Notes: generated by a model not told the origin, from the letters alone. Counted from the first letter of the stretch, positions 9,292-18,836 are shown. The stretch: 64,000 nt of DNA from Clostridia bacterium (GCA_026418275.1 JAOABQ010000067.1:1-64000), one strand, 5' to 3'. Translations and numbers: made by a program.

Positions 9292-10017
9292 CTATTGGAG
9301 TTTTAAAAGTTCACTAACCGTTTTAAAAGTATACCCTTTACTTTTAAGTCCTTTTATAATTTTTTTAATAGAATGTATCGTATTGCCTTTTTCATCATAC
9401 ATTGGATGTAGAAGTATGATAGAACCGGGTTTGGCATGGTCAATCACATACGTTGCTATTGTGTCAGCGCTTTTATTGATTTGCGGATATGTGTTTGGCT
9501 CCAAATCCCATAAAATCGTTTTCCGGTTATTTTGCTTAAGATAATATGGAAGTAAAATAAGTTTTTTGCCGTTCGGAGGTCTAAAATGAATAGTGTCATT
9601 GTACCCGATTTCTCTAATTATCTTGTCTGTATTCTCAATCTCCTTCTTAATATACGGTAATGATTTAAAAACCATACGGTTATGGGAGTAGGTATGGTTG
9701 CCAATTTCATGACCTGCCAGCGCAATTTTCCTTGCTTCTCCGGGAAATTGCTTTATCTCGTTTCCAATTAGAAAAAAAGTTGCTTTTACATTTTCTGCGT
9801 TAAGAATCGGTAAAATTTCATCTACTTTTTTTGTTGGACCGTCATCAAACGTTAATGCGATTACTTTTTCCTCCGTATGAACCCTTGTAACAATGCCGCC
9901 AAAAAATTGAAATGTTCTTGAGTTGATTATATTCAAGGTTATGAGCGCTGTTAGGGCAAGCAAAATAATACCTGTAATGCCTGCAATTAGAGTTTTTTTC
10001 ATTGTCAATTTTCTCAT
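9292..10017 (-). CDS. Polysaccharide deacetylase (NodB/CE4 family)
   Basis: A 241-residue protein with an N-terminal membrane anchor or signal segment (residues ~8-30), then a CE4 deacetylase domain. All family motifs are visible: TFDDGP (Asp58-Asp59), HTYSH (metal histidines 108 and 112), RPPNG, WDLEP and ILLHP. It removes acetyl groups from N-acetylated sugars outside the membrane, probably on peptidoglycan or a surface glycan. The start at 10017 has an AAAGGGATGA ribosome site; Met6 is an alternative. It is monocistronic and no sporulation promoter is obvious, so I do not assign it to PdaA or PdaB. Confidence 0.87.
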   Translation of the reverse strand: MRKLTMKKTLIAGITGIILLALTALITLNIINSRTFQFFGGIVTRVHTEEKVIALTFDDGPTKKVDEILPILNAENVKATFFLIGNEIKQFPGEARKIALAGHEIGNHTYSHNRMVFKSLPYIKKEIENTDKIIREIGYNDTIHFRPPNGKKLILLPYYLKQNNRKTILWDLEPNTYPQINKSADTIATYVIDHAKPGSIILLHPMYDEKGNTIHSIKKIIKGLKSKGYTFKTVSELLKLQ

Positions 10018-10290
10018 CAGTCATCCCTTTCTATTGGACTTCTATGTTTATTATATACTAAAGTACAGTATAGTTGAATGGGGATATAGTTTTATAATTT
10101 TTTCCTTATACTTACTTATAAAAAGACAAATGGAATGGAGGATTCCATTTTGAGTCTTGGATAGCCTGTTCGTTTACCCTCTAAGAGGCTTAAAAACAAA
10201 GGCGTATTCATTAGGATGAGAAAAAGTATCGTACCCATTTTAGTTGAAAAATTAAAAATGATATTTGTTAGTAAAATATAAAAGGATTAG

Positions 10291-10920
10291 CAGAATGATC
10301 GTTTTGATGATGCACCAAGAGGCTTTCACCCTAAGGATGTTCTGCCAACATGCAAATCTGTTGTGGTATTTGCAAAGAAATTTCTAAGCGGAACACTACA
10401 ATGTATGTCCACGATACCATATACAATCGTTAGAAATATTTTGTCCGATGCAATGGATAAGATGGCTGTAAAAGTTTGTTATGAATTAGAGAATCATGGC
10501 ATGGTTGCCATTCCGACTGGGACCAATGGCCCGACTGAATTCGATACACTTACTGGACGGTTTCGAAACAGTGTTTCAGCAAAGCATTGTGCAGTTAAGG
10601 CGGGCCTTGGAAGAATTGGAAAGAATACCTTGCTTGTTACACCAGAGTATGGGAATATGGTTTGGCTCAGCGTAATATTAACGGACGCTGAGTTGGAAGC
10701 AGATAAAGTGATTGAGGTAAGCCCCTGTCCTGAAGGATGCAGCCTTTGTATTGATATTTGCCCTGCCAAAGCATTAGGACATTCTGAAATGAATCAAATA
10801 AATTGTTGGAACTATGCTTTTGGAGGAGAAAATGGAGGCGATTTTAAAATCAAATGCTTCAAGTGCAGGGAGATATGTCCTAACTGTCTTGGCGATAGGC
10901 GCAGAATGAAGCAGTTTTGA
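10291..10920 (+). pseudogene. N-truncated epoxyqueuosine-reductase-like 4Fe-4S protein
   Basis: The frame is open from just after a TAG at 10288 and already reads family sequence (DAPRGFHPKDVLPTCKSVVVFA) before any start codon; the first usable start is a GTG at 10363. Two cysteine clusters (CPEGCSLCIDICP and CFKCREICP) are present, as in QueG-like double-cluster proteins. Relatives begin about 25 residues earlier, so the N-terminus has been lost. Most likely a decayed gene; a shortened product starting at the GTG is less likely because it would cut into the conserved fold. Confidence 0.6.
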
Positions 10921-11359
10921 AGCGAAAACCAATAGGCACCCGGTATTTCATGCTACTTCTGATGCTGATACAACTTAGAAAAATTTATACCATTCTGCTC
11001 CATGTCACTCCAAAAGCCTTGGATGCTTGCTTCACAAGGGTTCTAGCCCCATTATATAGGTATGCGTATTTCATAAATTTTTTGCTTATGTTCTCCTCTT
11101 TTCCAAGTGGATTTGATATAATTGTAATGGGGGAGGTTTCTTTTTGACCAAGTTCAGTGTTTGTGTTGAACAAGATGATGAAGTACCATCTGCTTAATAA
11201 AAGCCCGGAGCGCATCACGGTATATTTGCTGATGACGTTAAAAAATATGTTTAACGGTTTTCTTAACCATTTATAGTACTAAATTTACAAAGCTCTATTA
11301 GTCCATGTTCATGAAGTTGTATTTCTGACTTAAAGTTATATTGACAGGGGATTAATGTT
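10921..11359. other. Intergenic stretch, no gene recognised
   Basis: Short open frames occur on both strands (for example 10917-11147), but none has a convincing ribosome site or family resemblance. No hairpin with a T-tract was found. It separates the truncated QueG-like gene from an unknown gene and is probably decayed sequence. Confidence 0.4.
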
Positions 11360-11935
11360 ATGAATGAAGATTATGTAAAAATGGCAAAGGCTAAAAATGT
11401 TCTTCTTAAAATAGTGGAAGGAATAAATCCGGTGAACGGGAATCCAATCGAAAATGCTGATTTTCTTAAGGATCAAAGGATTCAAAGGTGCATGATTTAT
11501 GTTGCAGAAGTATTAGGTAGAGCGATTCGAGATAGAAAGTATGATACGAGGGCATTTGTTATAACAGAAGAACAAAAAATGAAAATATCCTTACCGGAAG
11601 GTAAAATAGGAATAACACAGTTTGTTAAAAGCGTGAACACCTTTGTAGATTTGACGATAAGCAAAAAACTTACCGCAGTAAATCTAAACAGACAATTGAA
11701 GAAGCTCGGAATTTTGGATGAAGTAATTACAGAGAAGGGGAAAACAAGGACGTATGTGAATGAAAATTCATATCAATATGGTATTGAAGTTGAAACGAAA
11801 ACATTTGAAGATAGATCTTATGAGATGATTGTATTTAATGAAGCTGGAAAAAAATATTTATTAGAAAATTTAGAAATGATAATGGGGTATGAAGAAGCCC
11901 AACAGCCGGATAGTGGCACTATTATAAAGGAATGA
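11360..11935 (+). CDS. Hypothetical protein, 191 residues
   Basis: I do not recognise the family. The protein is soluble, charged and without signal or membrane segments. Residues ~75-130 (ITQFVKSVN, then LNRQLKKLGILDEV) look like a winged-helix or antirepressor-style fold, followed by a segment that ends in an EAGKKYLLENL helix. A DNA-related role is therefore conceivable but weakly supported. An AGGGG ribosome site precedes the ATG. The VOC gene begins 17 bp after the stop, so the two are likely cotranscribed. Confidence 0.65.
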   Translation: MNEDYVKMAKAKNVLLKIVEGINPVNGNPIENADFLKDQRIQRCMIYVAEVLGRAIRDRKYDTRAFVITEEQKMKISLPEGKIGITQFVKSVNTFVDLTISKKLTAVNLNRQLKKLGILDEVITEKGKTRTYVNENSYQYGIEVETKTFEDRSYEMIVFNEAGKKYLLENLEMIMGYEEAQQPDSGTIIKE

Positions 11936-11952
11936 AAATGGAGGGATGTTGA

Positions 11953-12384
11953 ATGAAGGACCAAATTTTATTTACCAGAATTGGTTATTCATACTTGCCG
12001 ACTACAAAAATAGAGGATTCCATCCAGTGGTACACAGAGAATCTGGGACTAAAGCTTATTAATCAATTTGAAGATAGGGGATCAAATATTGGAGTATTAC
12101 ATTATCCGCACAAGAATGCAATTGCACTGGTACTGATAGAAACACAGGACTACAAACCCCTTAAGCTTATCCGAAATGGAATTGAATTTCCTGTTATGGC
12201 TATGAGTTGTTTGGATATTGAGTACACACATAAAAAGCTAAAGGAAAACCAGGTTGAAGTTCAGGATATTCATGTTTTAGGTGAGGGTGAAGCAAAATAC
12301 TTTTATTTTAAAGACAATGAAGGTAATTTGCTGGAAGCCGCATGGTCCATATGGGATCTTGAGGATGAGTTTAAAAATTGGTAA
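11953..12384 (+). CDS. VOC (glyoxalase/bleomycin-resistance) family protein
   Basis: A 143-residue protein with one or two beta-alpha-beta-beta-beta modules of the vicinal-oxygen-chelate fold. The N-terminal YLPTTKIEDSIQWYTENLGLKL and the C-terminal FYFKDNEGNLLEAAW are typical. Members are metal-dependent lyases or isomerases, or antibiotic-binding proteins; the substrate cannot be told here. The ribosome site is GGAGGG. It sits between the unknown gene and the flavodoxin gene in a likely three-gene operon. Confidence 0.8.
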   Translation: MKDQILFTRIGYSYLPTTKIEDSIQWYTENLGLKLINQFEDRGSNIGVLHYPHKNAIALVLIETQDYKPLKLIRNGIEFPVMAMSCLDIEYTHKKLKENQVEVQDIHVLGEGEAKYFYFKDNEGNLLEAAWSIWDLEDEFKNW

Positions 12385-12414
12385 TGAGAGAATTGGTTTT
12401 TAGGAGTGTAAAAT

Positions 12415-12948
12415 ATGAGAACGATAGTAGTATACAAGTCAAAATCAGGTTTTGCCAAAAAATACGCCGAATGGATTGCAGCGGAGTTATCCGCTGATAT
12501 TTTGGAGGCTTCAAAGGTTACAGTCGACATTTTGACAACCTATGATACGATAATTTACGGTGGCGGTTTGTATGAGGTGGGTATCAACGGAGTCAAGTTA
12601 ATTACACAGAATCTTGATAAATTAAAAGGTAAAAAAGTTGTTGTTTTTGCAACAGGGGCCACGCCCCCTAGGGAAGATGCAATCAATGAAGTTAGAAATA
12701 GAAACTTTACACCAAAGCAGCAGGAACAAATAAGATTTTTATATTTGCGCGGAGGTTTTGAGTTTAATAGTCTTAAACCTTTTGACAAGGTGCTTATGAC
12801 GCTGCTGAAATGGAAGATTCTGTGGAGAAAGAAAACAAAAGCAAAATTATCACCGGATGAAAGAGGAATGCTTGCTGCCTACGACACACCGGCAGATTTC
12901 ACAAGAAAGAAAAATATTGATGAAATCATATCCTATGTTAATTCATGA
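12415..12948 (+). CDS. Flavodoxin-domain protein (HemG-like)
   Basis: A 177-residue flavodoxin-fold protein. The N-terminal VVYKSKSGFAKKYAEWIA is the FMN phosphate loop, and TYDTIIYGGGLY and VVVFATGATPP give the second and third FMN-contact loops. It resembles menaquinone-dependent protoporphyrinogen oxidase (HemG) and general flavodoxin-domain proteins of Clostridia. No haem genes are near, so a general redox role is safer. It begins 30 bp after the VOC gene. Confidence 0.75.
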   Translation: MRTIVVYKSKSGFAKKYAEWIAAELSADILEASKVTVDILTTYDTIIYGGGLYEVGINGVKLITQNLDKLKGKKVVVFATGATPPREDAINEVRNRNFTPKQQEQIRFLYLRGGFEFNSLKPFDKVLMTLLKWKILWRKKTKAKLSPDERGMLAAYDTPADFTRKKNIDEIISYVNS

Positions 12949-12980
12949 ATACGAGGGAATGAAGTGACAATAGCGGACAA

Positions 12981-13171
12981 ATGGTGGCTGTGGAGCCGAG
13001 AATGATCCTAACAATCATAGTGGGACTTCCGCCGATGACAACGATTCCATGATCGCTGCAAACAACCGGTCGAATGATGAACTTCTTGCTACTGAAAGCA
13101 TCTTTGTTACGAGGATAGCCAGTTTAATTACGATTCCGGTTGTAAGCTTTATAACGACGAAGATTATGTAA
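12981..13171 (+). pseudogene. AEC-family permease remnant (C-terminus)
   Basis: Two frames read one after the other recover the C-terminal end of an auxin-efflux-carrier (AEC) permease: MVAVEPRMILTIIVGLPPMT in the first frame, then, after a one-base slip near 13050, MIAANNRSNDELLATESIFV and SLITIPVVSF up to the TAA at 13169. The rest of the gene is absent. The remnant lies between two intact genes, so it marks a past deletion. Confidence 0.6.
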
Positions 13172-13208
13172 CCGTACCAAATTGATTAAATGATTGGAGG
13201 ATTATACA

Positions 13209-13970
13209 ATGAATTGGTTGAATGTAGTATTTGCTGTCTTTCTGGTTTATTTTTTAACCTATTGGCCAATTTATGGCTACTTTGAATTTCGGTATTTTGT
13301 AAAAGGGCTGAGTACTGGATTGACCACCAAACTAAAGTATTATTACACGACGATACTTGAATTATGGGCACCTGTAATTGTTATTTTGCTGCTGGTAGCC
13401 TTCGGTATGCTGTCTTTTGACAATCTGGGAATTAGGCTTCCGGATATCAACTATTCACAATTTCATAAAGGATTTGTATATTCAATTATACTTATGGCCG
13501 GTTTGCTTGTGGCAACCATCCTTTATCAGGTTATAGCCATAAAGTTTAGCTCCAAATATAGAGAAAAATATTATGAGAAATTAAGTAAAATGGATTTGCC
13601 GGACAGCTTTAAATGTATGTTTCCGACAACCAGGAAGGAAAAGCATGCATGGACTTTGGTATCATTATCTGCCGGTATTACCGAAGAGATACTCTACAGG
13701 GGATTTCTCATTTATTTATTGGGAAGCTTTTTTCCTGGTTTACCCCTCATCCTAATCATAGTTATTTCATCATTTATTTTTGGGTTAGGTCACACATACC
13801 AAGGAGTTAGCGGTGTGTTAAGAACTTCAGCAATGGGACTGTTTTTCAGCATTCTCTACATTTGTATAGGATCAATTTTACCAGGAATCATCGTTCATAT
13901 ATTGATTGATTTTGCAGCAAATAATATGGATCATGGCAGTTATGTTAATGGTGAAGGAGCAGGAAATTAA
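13209..13970 (+). CDS. CPBP family intramembrane glutamic endopeptidase
   Basis: About 253 residues, polytopic. The CPBP/Abi signature is complete: EEILYRG (EExxxR), then FGLGHTYQG and HILIDF, which carry the conserved histidines. Family members cleave membrane-spanning substrates (the type II CAAX prenyl protease Rce1 is a member) or give immunity to self-made bacteriocins. I start at the ATG at 13209, with GGAGG eight bases upstream; a TTG at 13194 would lie ahead of that ribosome site. No bacteriocin gene is visible nearby. Confidence 0.82.
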   Translation: MNWLNVVFAVFLVYFLTYWPIYGYFEFRYFVKGLSTGLTTKLKYYYTTILELWAPVIVILLLVAFGMLSFDNLGIRLPDINYSQFHKGFVYSIILMAGLLVATILYQVIAIKFSSKYREKYYEKLSKMDLPDSFKCMFPTTRKEKHAWTLVSLSAGITEEILYRGFLIYLLGSFFPGLPLILIIVISSFIFGLGHTYQGVSGVLRTSAMGLFFSILYICIGSILPGIIVHILIDFAANNMDHGSYVNGEGAGN

Positions 13971-14033
13971 AGGCTGTTTTATAAATAGGTCTTTGCAATT
14001 GAATAAAAGGGGTATAGCCTGAGGAGGTAGGCA

Positions 14034-14908
14034 GTGAATCACCAAGGAGATATAACTAAAGCTGTTGAGTATATAGAAAAAAGTCTTACAAAGCGGATAA
14101 CGATTGAGGATATTGCGTCTCACATTTTTATCACACCCTTCAGACTTCACCGTATTTTTCTTGCGCATACCGGCCGGAGTATAGCTTATTATATCAAAAA
14201 GAGAAGGTTAACGGAGGCAGCTAAAACACTTATTAATTCGGATAAGTCTATTTTAGATATCGCTATGGAATATTGCTACAATTCCCAAGAAGCTTTTACA
14301 CGAGCATTTAGGAACCTCTTTGAGGTTACTCCTGCAAGGTACCGGATTGGGAAAAAACATAAGGTTTATTGCTATCAGTATCCGTTAAGTGAAAAGAATA
14401 TTTTCTATCACGCACAGGGAGGAATATCTCATACTCCCCAAATCATTCTACAAGATGAAATTAAGCTGGTAGGAATTACTATGGCATCTTCATTTTTAGA
14501 AAACCGGACAATAGACGCATGGAAAGCCTTCTACGAGATTTGCAACAAACTGGCTTTACCTATTGTGAAGGGGATCTACTCTATTTTCATCTATGACTCT
14601 AACATAAAAATTAAAGAAATCTCTATGCAGCTTGAATTTTCATTAATTATAGGTATCGACGAGAAAAATGCTCAAACGACCCCTGAATGGTTTGATACTT
14701 ATACCCTGCCGGCAGGAAAATATGCTGTATTTTAACACCGAGGAAAGTTAAAAGATTATTCTGAAGCATATAAATACATTTTTCCGACTGGATACCCAAT
14801 TCGATTTACGAGGTTGGCAACAGCTTTGACTTTGAATACTATAACAAGCCCTTTGCGGTTGACTATGAGGAAACTGTTGAATCTTATATACACGTTCCTG
14901 TGAATTGA
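14034..14908 (+). pseudogene. AraC-type regulator with GyrI-like domain, inactivated
   Basis: An AraC helix-turn-helix domain (residues ~5-105) followed by a GyrI-like small-molecule-binding domain. A GTG start has a GGAGGT site five bases ahead. The frame stops at a TAA (14733-14735) after LPAGKYAVF, but the same frame continues with HRGKLKDYSEAYKYIF. A further slip near 14790 leads to EVGNSFDFEYYNKPF and ends with HVPVN and TGA at 14908, the normal GyrI ending. So one nonsense change and one frameshift have broken a gene of about 290 codons. The N-terminal DNA-binding half could still be made. Confidence 0.75.
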
Positions 14909-15236
14909 CGAATCATTCCAGGTTTCTATGGTTTCACGTTGGATGGATGCATGACGGTTTGAGGTTCATCTTATGGAAGATGCATTCTTTTATCCAGGTA
15001 AGTTAGATGAATCAAGGTTTGACATACTCTATAAAATTGGTGTTGTTCCATCTTCCTTAAAGATGTTTTATATGATAGCGCTGAATCCTCAAAGCTTTCA
15101 GATATGCCTCAGGAATGGCAGCAAAAATTTTTGGAAAAGTTCCAGAAAGGGTATATATCCTATGTTGAGGAACTACCTCCTGTAAAGGATTCTCAATAAT
15201 CGTGTCTGATGTAAGGTATAGATGTAACTTCTTTTT
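14909..15236. other. Decayed coding remnant, 15074-15199
   Basis: An open stretch at 15074-15199 has coding-like composition (LSDMPQEWQQKFLEKFQKG, then SYVEELPPV and a stop) but no start. A second open piece precedes it in another frame. It looks like the C-terminus of a frameshifted gene. I do not recognise the family. Confidence 0.35.
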
Positions 15237-15265
15237 AAACAAAGCCCCAAACTGGGGCTTTGTTT
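15237..15265. terminator. Bidirectional hairpin terminator
   Basis: Perfect 13-bp arms (AAACAAAGCCCCA and TGGGGCTTTGTTT) around an AAC loop. A- and T-rich stem ends let it act on either strand. Confidence 0.75.
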
Positions 15266-15421
15266 AAAGTAACAGGAAAGGAAGCATAGCTCATGCTATT
15301 ACCCAAAGATTCCGAAATATATAGTTGATAGGCAAAAGTGTATTTGAATGTATTTAAGAGAACTGTTAGCTTACTCAACGATACATACAATTTTAGGATT
15401 TAATATAAGAGGTGCATACAA

Positions 15422-17863
15422 ATGAAGCTTTTTAGACCTTTAGGAATAAGAGAACTTGAACTGATAAAACTGTCCGGTATGACTAAATTTCCGCCAAGGC
15501 TTCCTGAACAGCCGATTTTTTATCCTGTACTTAATATCGAATATGCCTGGCAAATCGCACAAGAATGGAACACAAAAAGTGCTCCGGGATTTGCCGGCTT
15601 CGTAACTGAGTTTGAGATGGACGATCACTATATTTCCAAATTTGAAGTGAAGACTGTAGGCAGCAATATGCATAAGGAATTATGGGTTCCGGCTGAAGAA
15701 CTTGACGATTTTAATCGTCACATTATCGGAAGTATTAAAGTGATCGAAACATACTACGGTGAGGACTATCAAGGTTCAAAATTCTGCAGCCTTAAGTCGA
15801 ATTCTATAGCGGCGATTGAAAAATTAAAGAGTGGTTCTATTGAGGTTCTGAAAAGTGAAAAATGGCTTAAATTTCTGGCTTTGACATCCGAGCGGAATAT
15901 CAACTTTGAGCGGCTTAACTCACTTGATGAAATAAAAAACAACTATGTACTCCGCTATGTAGAGGAAAGCCTTAGCGTGCTTTCAGAAATTCAGCTCGGT
16001 GAATACCAAACTAAAATAGTTGAAGAAACTCTTAAATGGTCGGAGGTTGCCAAGTCCGGGCTTGCACATCAAAGAATACAATGGATAAAAAAAGGGTATA
16101 ACCTCTTTGCCCATAATATCGGCTCTGCAGAAATCTATTTGGACGAATCTGGCGAATCAGACCTTGAGATTAAGAGGATAGTACACGACCTTATTTTAAC
16201 CCACGGTTTGATAGGTCAGTATATAAGGGGAGAGGTACCACTTTCAGAAAATAAACCGCTTTATCAACTTGTTAAAGAGAACAAAATATCAGACCAAGAG
16301 TTGAAAGAAATATTGAAGGCACTGAATTGCTGTATTGTATCTGCAGTTGATGAAAATATATGGAGAGAAATATGTAAACAGGTCGATGAGGTAATCGAAC
16401 TTGTTATCAATGGCCAGTTTGATAAAGGGTATGAATTGAAGGAAAGAATCAGGCATTTAAGGGCTGTATCCATTAGAAACGGCGAAAATTTTGATGTGGA
16501 ATATAAAAAAATCTTCAGTGACCCAAGGATCATAGATAAAATAAATACGCTGCTTGAAACGGCTGATCTATGGTACGTGGAAGCTGCACTGTTTGACTTT
16601 TCATTTGAAGAATTCATAAAGGTATTTCTGATGATTGCCCAGCAAGTGAGTTCAAGCAGGGTCAAACATATCAGCTTTGAATGGCTTATGAAGGATATTT
16701 ATTACCAGCACGAAGGGAAGAAGCGAGTCAATATTTACAAAAAGCGGATTATTGAAAAGTATCTTTCGGATATCACCATAGAAGACATCTTGAAAGGCAA
16801 ATATAAGGATAACTTGCATGTTGTTCATGAAGTTTCGTTTCATGAAAATTTGGATGATACAGTATTTTTTACATTCAGGTTTTCAGCAGCCGGCAGTAAG
16901 CTCATTGAATTTTGTACCGAAGCTGAAAAATCCGATTTTCTGTATGAAAGTGCCATTATTTTGCTTTTTGACCTGTTTGGACTTAGAAAGGACAAATATG
17001 ACCGCTTTTATGAAGAGGAAACATACCTCCAAACAATGAACCAGTCAATAGACTATAAAAAAGTCATACTCGATTACATTATAGGAGACAGTATTATTGA
17101 TATTGGCCCCGGAGGCGGGGCCTTAATGAATATGATTGAGGAAAGATACCCGGAGAAAAAGGTTTCGGGCGTGGATATAGCACAGAATGTACTGGACAAC
17201 TTGAAAAGAAAGAAACAGCTTGAAAGCAGGAAGTGGGATGTATTATACGGAGATGCTCTCAATCTGGGTCAGTATATTGCAAAGGGAAGCGTTGATACAA
17301 TCATATTCTGCTCCATTTTACATGAACTTTTCTCGTATATTGAATTCAACGGCAAAAAGTTCAATCATGAAACCCTTGCATCTGCATTCAGAAGTGCCTT
17401 CGAAGTGCTGCCGTCAGGTGGAAGAATCATTATCCGTGACGGTATCATGACGGAGCCTGTAAGTCAAAAAAGAATTATAAGGTTTTTATCAGAAGAAGGC
17501 ATGGAATTTTTAAAACGATATGTTAAGGACTTCAAAGGAAGAGAGATTGAGTACACGGTTGTGGGGCAGAATGAGGTAATAATGCCGGTAAACGATGCAA
17601 TGGAGTTTCTATATACCTATACCTGGGGTGAAAAGTCATACGTTCACGAGGTGAATGAGCAGTTTGGATACTTTACACCAAGCGGGTTTAAGGAATTAAT
17701 TGCTTCAGTGCTGGGAAAAGAGGCAAAAATCATAGAGTTTAAGCATTTCCTGCAGGAAGGCTATACGATAGCATTATCTCAGAAAATAGAGTTTTTTGAT
17801 GAAAACAGAAATCCGGCAAAGCTGCCTGACAGCACTTGTATTGTAGTCGTTGAGAAAAATTGA
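15422..17863 (+). CDS. 813-residue protein: J1-like N-domain, helical middle, SAM methyltransferase
   Basis: Three parts can be seen. Residues ~1-115 (FRPLGIRELELI, FPPRLPEQPIFYPVLN, WVPAEELDDFNRHIIG) match the small domain often labelled ADP-ribosylation/crystallin J1-like. Residues ~120-540 are mostly helical and I cannot name them. Residues ~545-800 are a class I methyltransferase with the SAM loop IDIGPGGGALM and acidic VSGVDIAQNVLDNL, then VDTIIFCSILHEL and GGRIIIRDG. The length is far above a simple methyltransferase. No partner gene is adjacent: a terminator lies upstream and remnants downstream. Small-molecule, protein or nucleic-acid methylation are all possible. Confidence 0.7.
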   Translation: MKLFRPLGIRELELIKLSGMTKFPPRLPEQPIFYPVLNIEYAWQIAQEWNTKSAPGFAGFVTEFEMDDHYISKFEVKTVGSNMHKELWVPAEELDDFNRHIIGSIKVIETYYGEDYQGSKFCSLKSNSIAAIEKLKSGSIEVLKSEKWLKFLALTSERNINFERLNSLDEIKNNYVLRYVEESLSVLSEIQLGEYQTKIVEETLKWSEVAKSGLAHQRIQWIKKGYNLFAHNIGSAEIYLDESGESDLEIKRIVHDLILTHGLIGQYIRGEVPLSENKPLYQLVKENKISDQELKEILKALNCCIVSAVDENIWREICKQVDEVIELVINGQFDKGYELKERIRHLRAVSIRNGENFDVEYKKIFSDPRIIDKINTLLETADLWYVEAALFDFSFEEFIKVFLMIAQQVSSSRVKHISFEWLMKDIYYQHEGKKRVNIYKKRIIEKYLSDITIEDILKGKYKDNLHVVHEVSFHENLDDTVFFTFRFSAAGSKLIEFCTEAEKSDFLYESAIILLFDLFGLRKDKYDRFYEEETYLQTMNQSIDYKKVILDYIIGDSIIDIGPGGGALMNMIEERYPEKKVSGVDIAQNVLDNLKRKKQLESRKWDVLYGDALNLGQYIAKGSVDTIIFCSILHELFSYIEFNGKKFNHETLASAFRSAFEVLPSGGRIIIRDGIMTEPVSQKRIIRFLSEEGMEFLKRYVKDFKGREIEYTVVGQNEVIMPVNDAMEFLYTYTWGEKSYVHEVNEQFGYFTPSGFKELIASVLGKEAKIIEFKHFLQEGYTIALSQKIEFFDENRNPAKLPDSTCIVVVEKN

Positions 17864-17926
17864 TATATAGTTTTGAAGTGATTGAAATCAGGTGGGAATA
17901 TTTTTATAATGTTAGTAAAGGCCCTG

Positions 17927-18070
17927 TTATGAATAATATCGGCTGAGCTTTTTCCACTCTATATAGAATTCTTTCCCTTGCTTCCCCAGATATTTATCAA
18001 TAATGATATGATAAATATCTCTTGATGAAAGTGTTCCGTCAAAATCTGATACAAAAGCAAACTTTTTCAT
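17927..18070 (-). pseudogene. HAD-family phosphatase remnant (N-terminus)
   Basis: On the minus strand an ATG at 18070 opens FAFVSDFDGTLSSRDIYHII, the first HAD motif (DFDGT) of an MtnX-like phosphatase. The frame stops after 47 codons at TAA, where the real family runs past 200 residues. Only the 5' end survives. Confidence 0.6.
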
Positions 18071-18208
18071 TGGATTACCCCCCAAGCTCAATATTGTTCT
18101 TATACTTCACAACATTATATAATATTCATTTTGAATGCTCAATGTATGTATTCATTTGTTTAAATGTCTATTAAAAGGTGTACTCAGCTTCTAAAATTAA
18201 GGCCTGCT

Positions 18209-18263
18209 CAATAAAGGGAGTAGCGCTCCCTACTTAAAGTAGTTTTGCGACACTCCCTTATTG
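18209..18263. repeat. Inverted repeat 3' of the cotJC segment
   Basis: CAATAAAGGGAGT (18209-18221) and ACTCCCTTATTG (18252-18263) form a 12-bp stem with one bulge. A second dyad, TACTT/AAGTA, lies in the loop. It is 64 bp past the cotJC stop and may end the cotJ transcript, though no clean T-tract follows. Confidence 0.45.
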
Positions 18264-18326
18264 AAAGGATCAATTTTTGGAAAAGAATACATACTGTAAT
18301 TTGTAATACGATTGCAATTTTAAATT

Positions 18327-18836
18327 TTATTTCATAGCGTTTGGCTTCGCAATAAAGAATTTCTTTTCAGCAAGCTTTCTTTGAACGATATCTAGTGCCT
18401 CCCCAAACCTCTGAAAATGAACTACTTCTCTTTCTCTAAGGAATTTTAACGGCTCAATAACATCCGGATCATCAGCCATATTGATTAGGTTTTCATAAGT
18501 AGCCCTTGCTTTTTGCTCTGCAGCAAGGTCCTCTATTAAGTCGGCAATAGGATCACCTTTGGATTGAATGTATGCAGCAGTAAATGGCACACCAGCAGCA
18601 CTGACTGGATATACGGCATGATCATGGTCGGCATAGTAAGCACCTAAACCTTCTCTCTCCAGAATCTTGGCCGGCACATTTCTTGTGAGTTGGTGAACCA
18701 TTGTACCTACCATTTCCAGGTGTGCGAGTTCTTCGGTCCCAATATCATTAAGGATGGCTTTCGCTTCCTCGCAGGGCATGCTGAACCTTTGGCTTAAATA
18801 CCTTAAAGATGCAGCCAGTTCTCCGTCCGGCCCGCC
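18327..18836 (-). CDS. cotJC: cotJC 3' segment, manganese-catalase coat protein (split gene)
   Basis: This is the main body of CotJC, a spore inner-coat protein of the manganese catalase family. It runs from the att core through GELAASLRYLSQR to the stop. The dinuclear metal ligands all appear here: GEL, EELAHLE, AEQKA and EREVVHF. The local frame stays open to a GTG at 18878, but those extra codons (ISNRFYNHKN) come from the inserted element, have no ribosome site and do not match CotJC. The true N-terminus (MWIYEKKLEYPV...) lies 11.4 kb away at 30264-30377. Joining the two at the 11-bp repeat gives TQYGGPDGELAA without frame change and a protein of about 198 residues. Translation should therefore need excision of the element. 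Confidence 0.92.
   Translation of the reverse strand, partial: GGPDGELAASLRYLSQRFSMPCEEAKAILNDIGTEELAHLEMVGTMVHQLTRNVPAKILEREGLGAYYADHDHAVYPVSAAGVPFTAAYIQSKGDPIADLIEDLAAEQKARATYENLINMADDPDVIEPLKFLREREVVHFQRFGEALDIVQRKLAEKKFFIAKPNAMK

Noticed and set aside
10917..11147. Open frame of 76 codons after the QueG-like gene
   Set aside because: Begins on the stop of the previous gene but has no ribosome site, poor composition and no family likeness.
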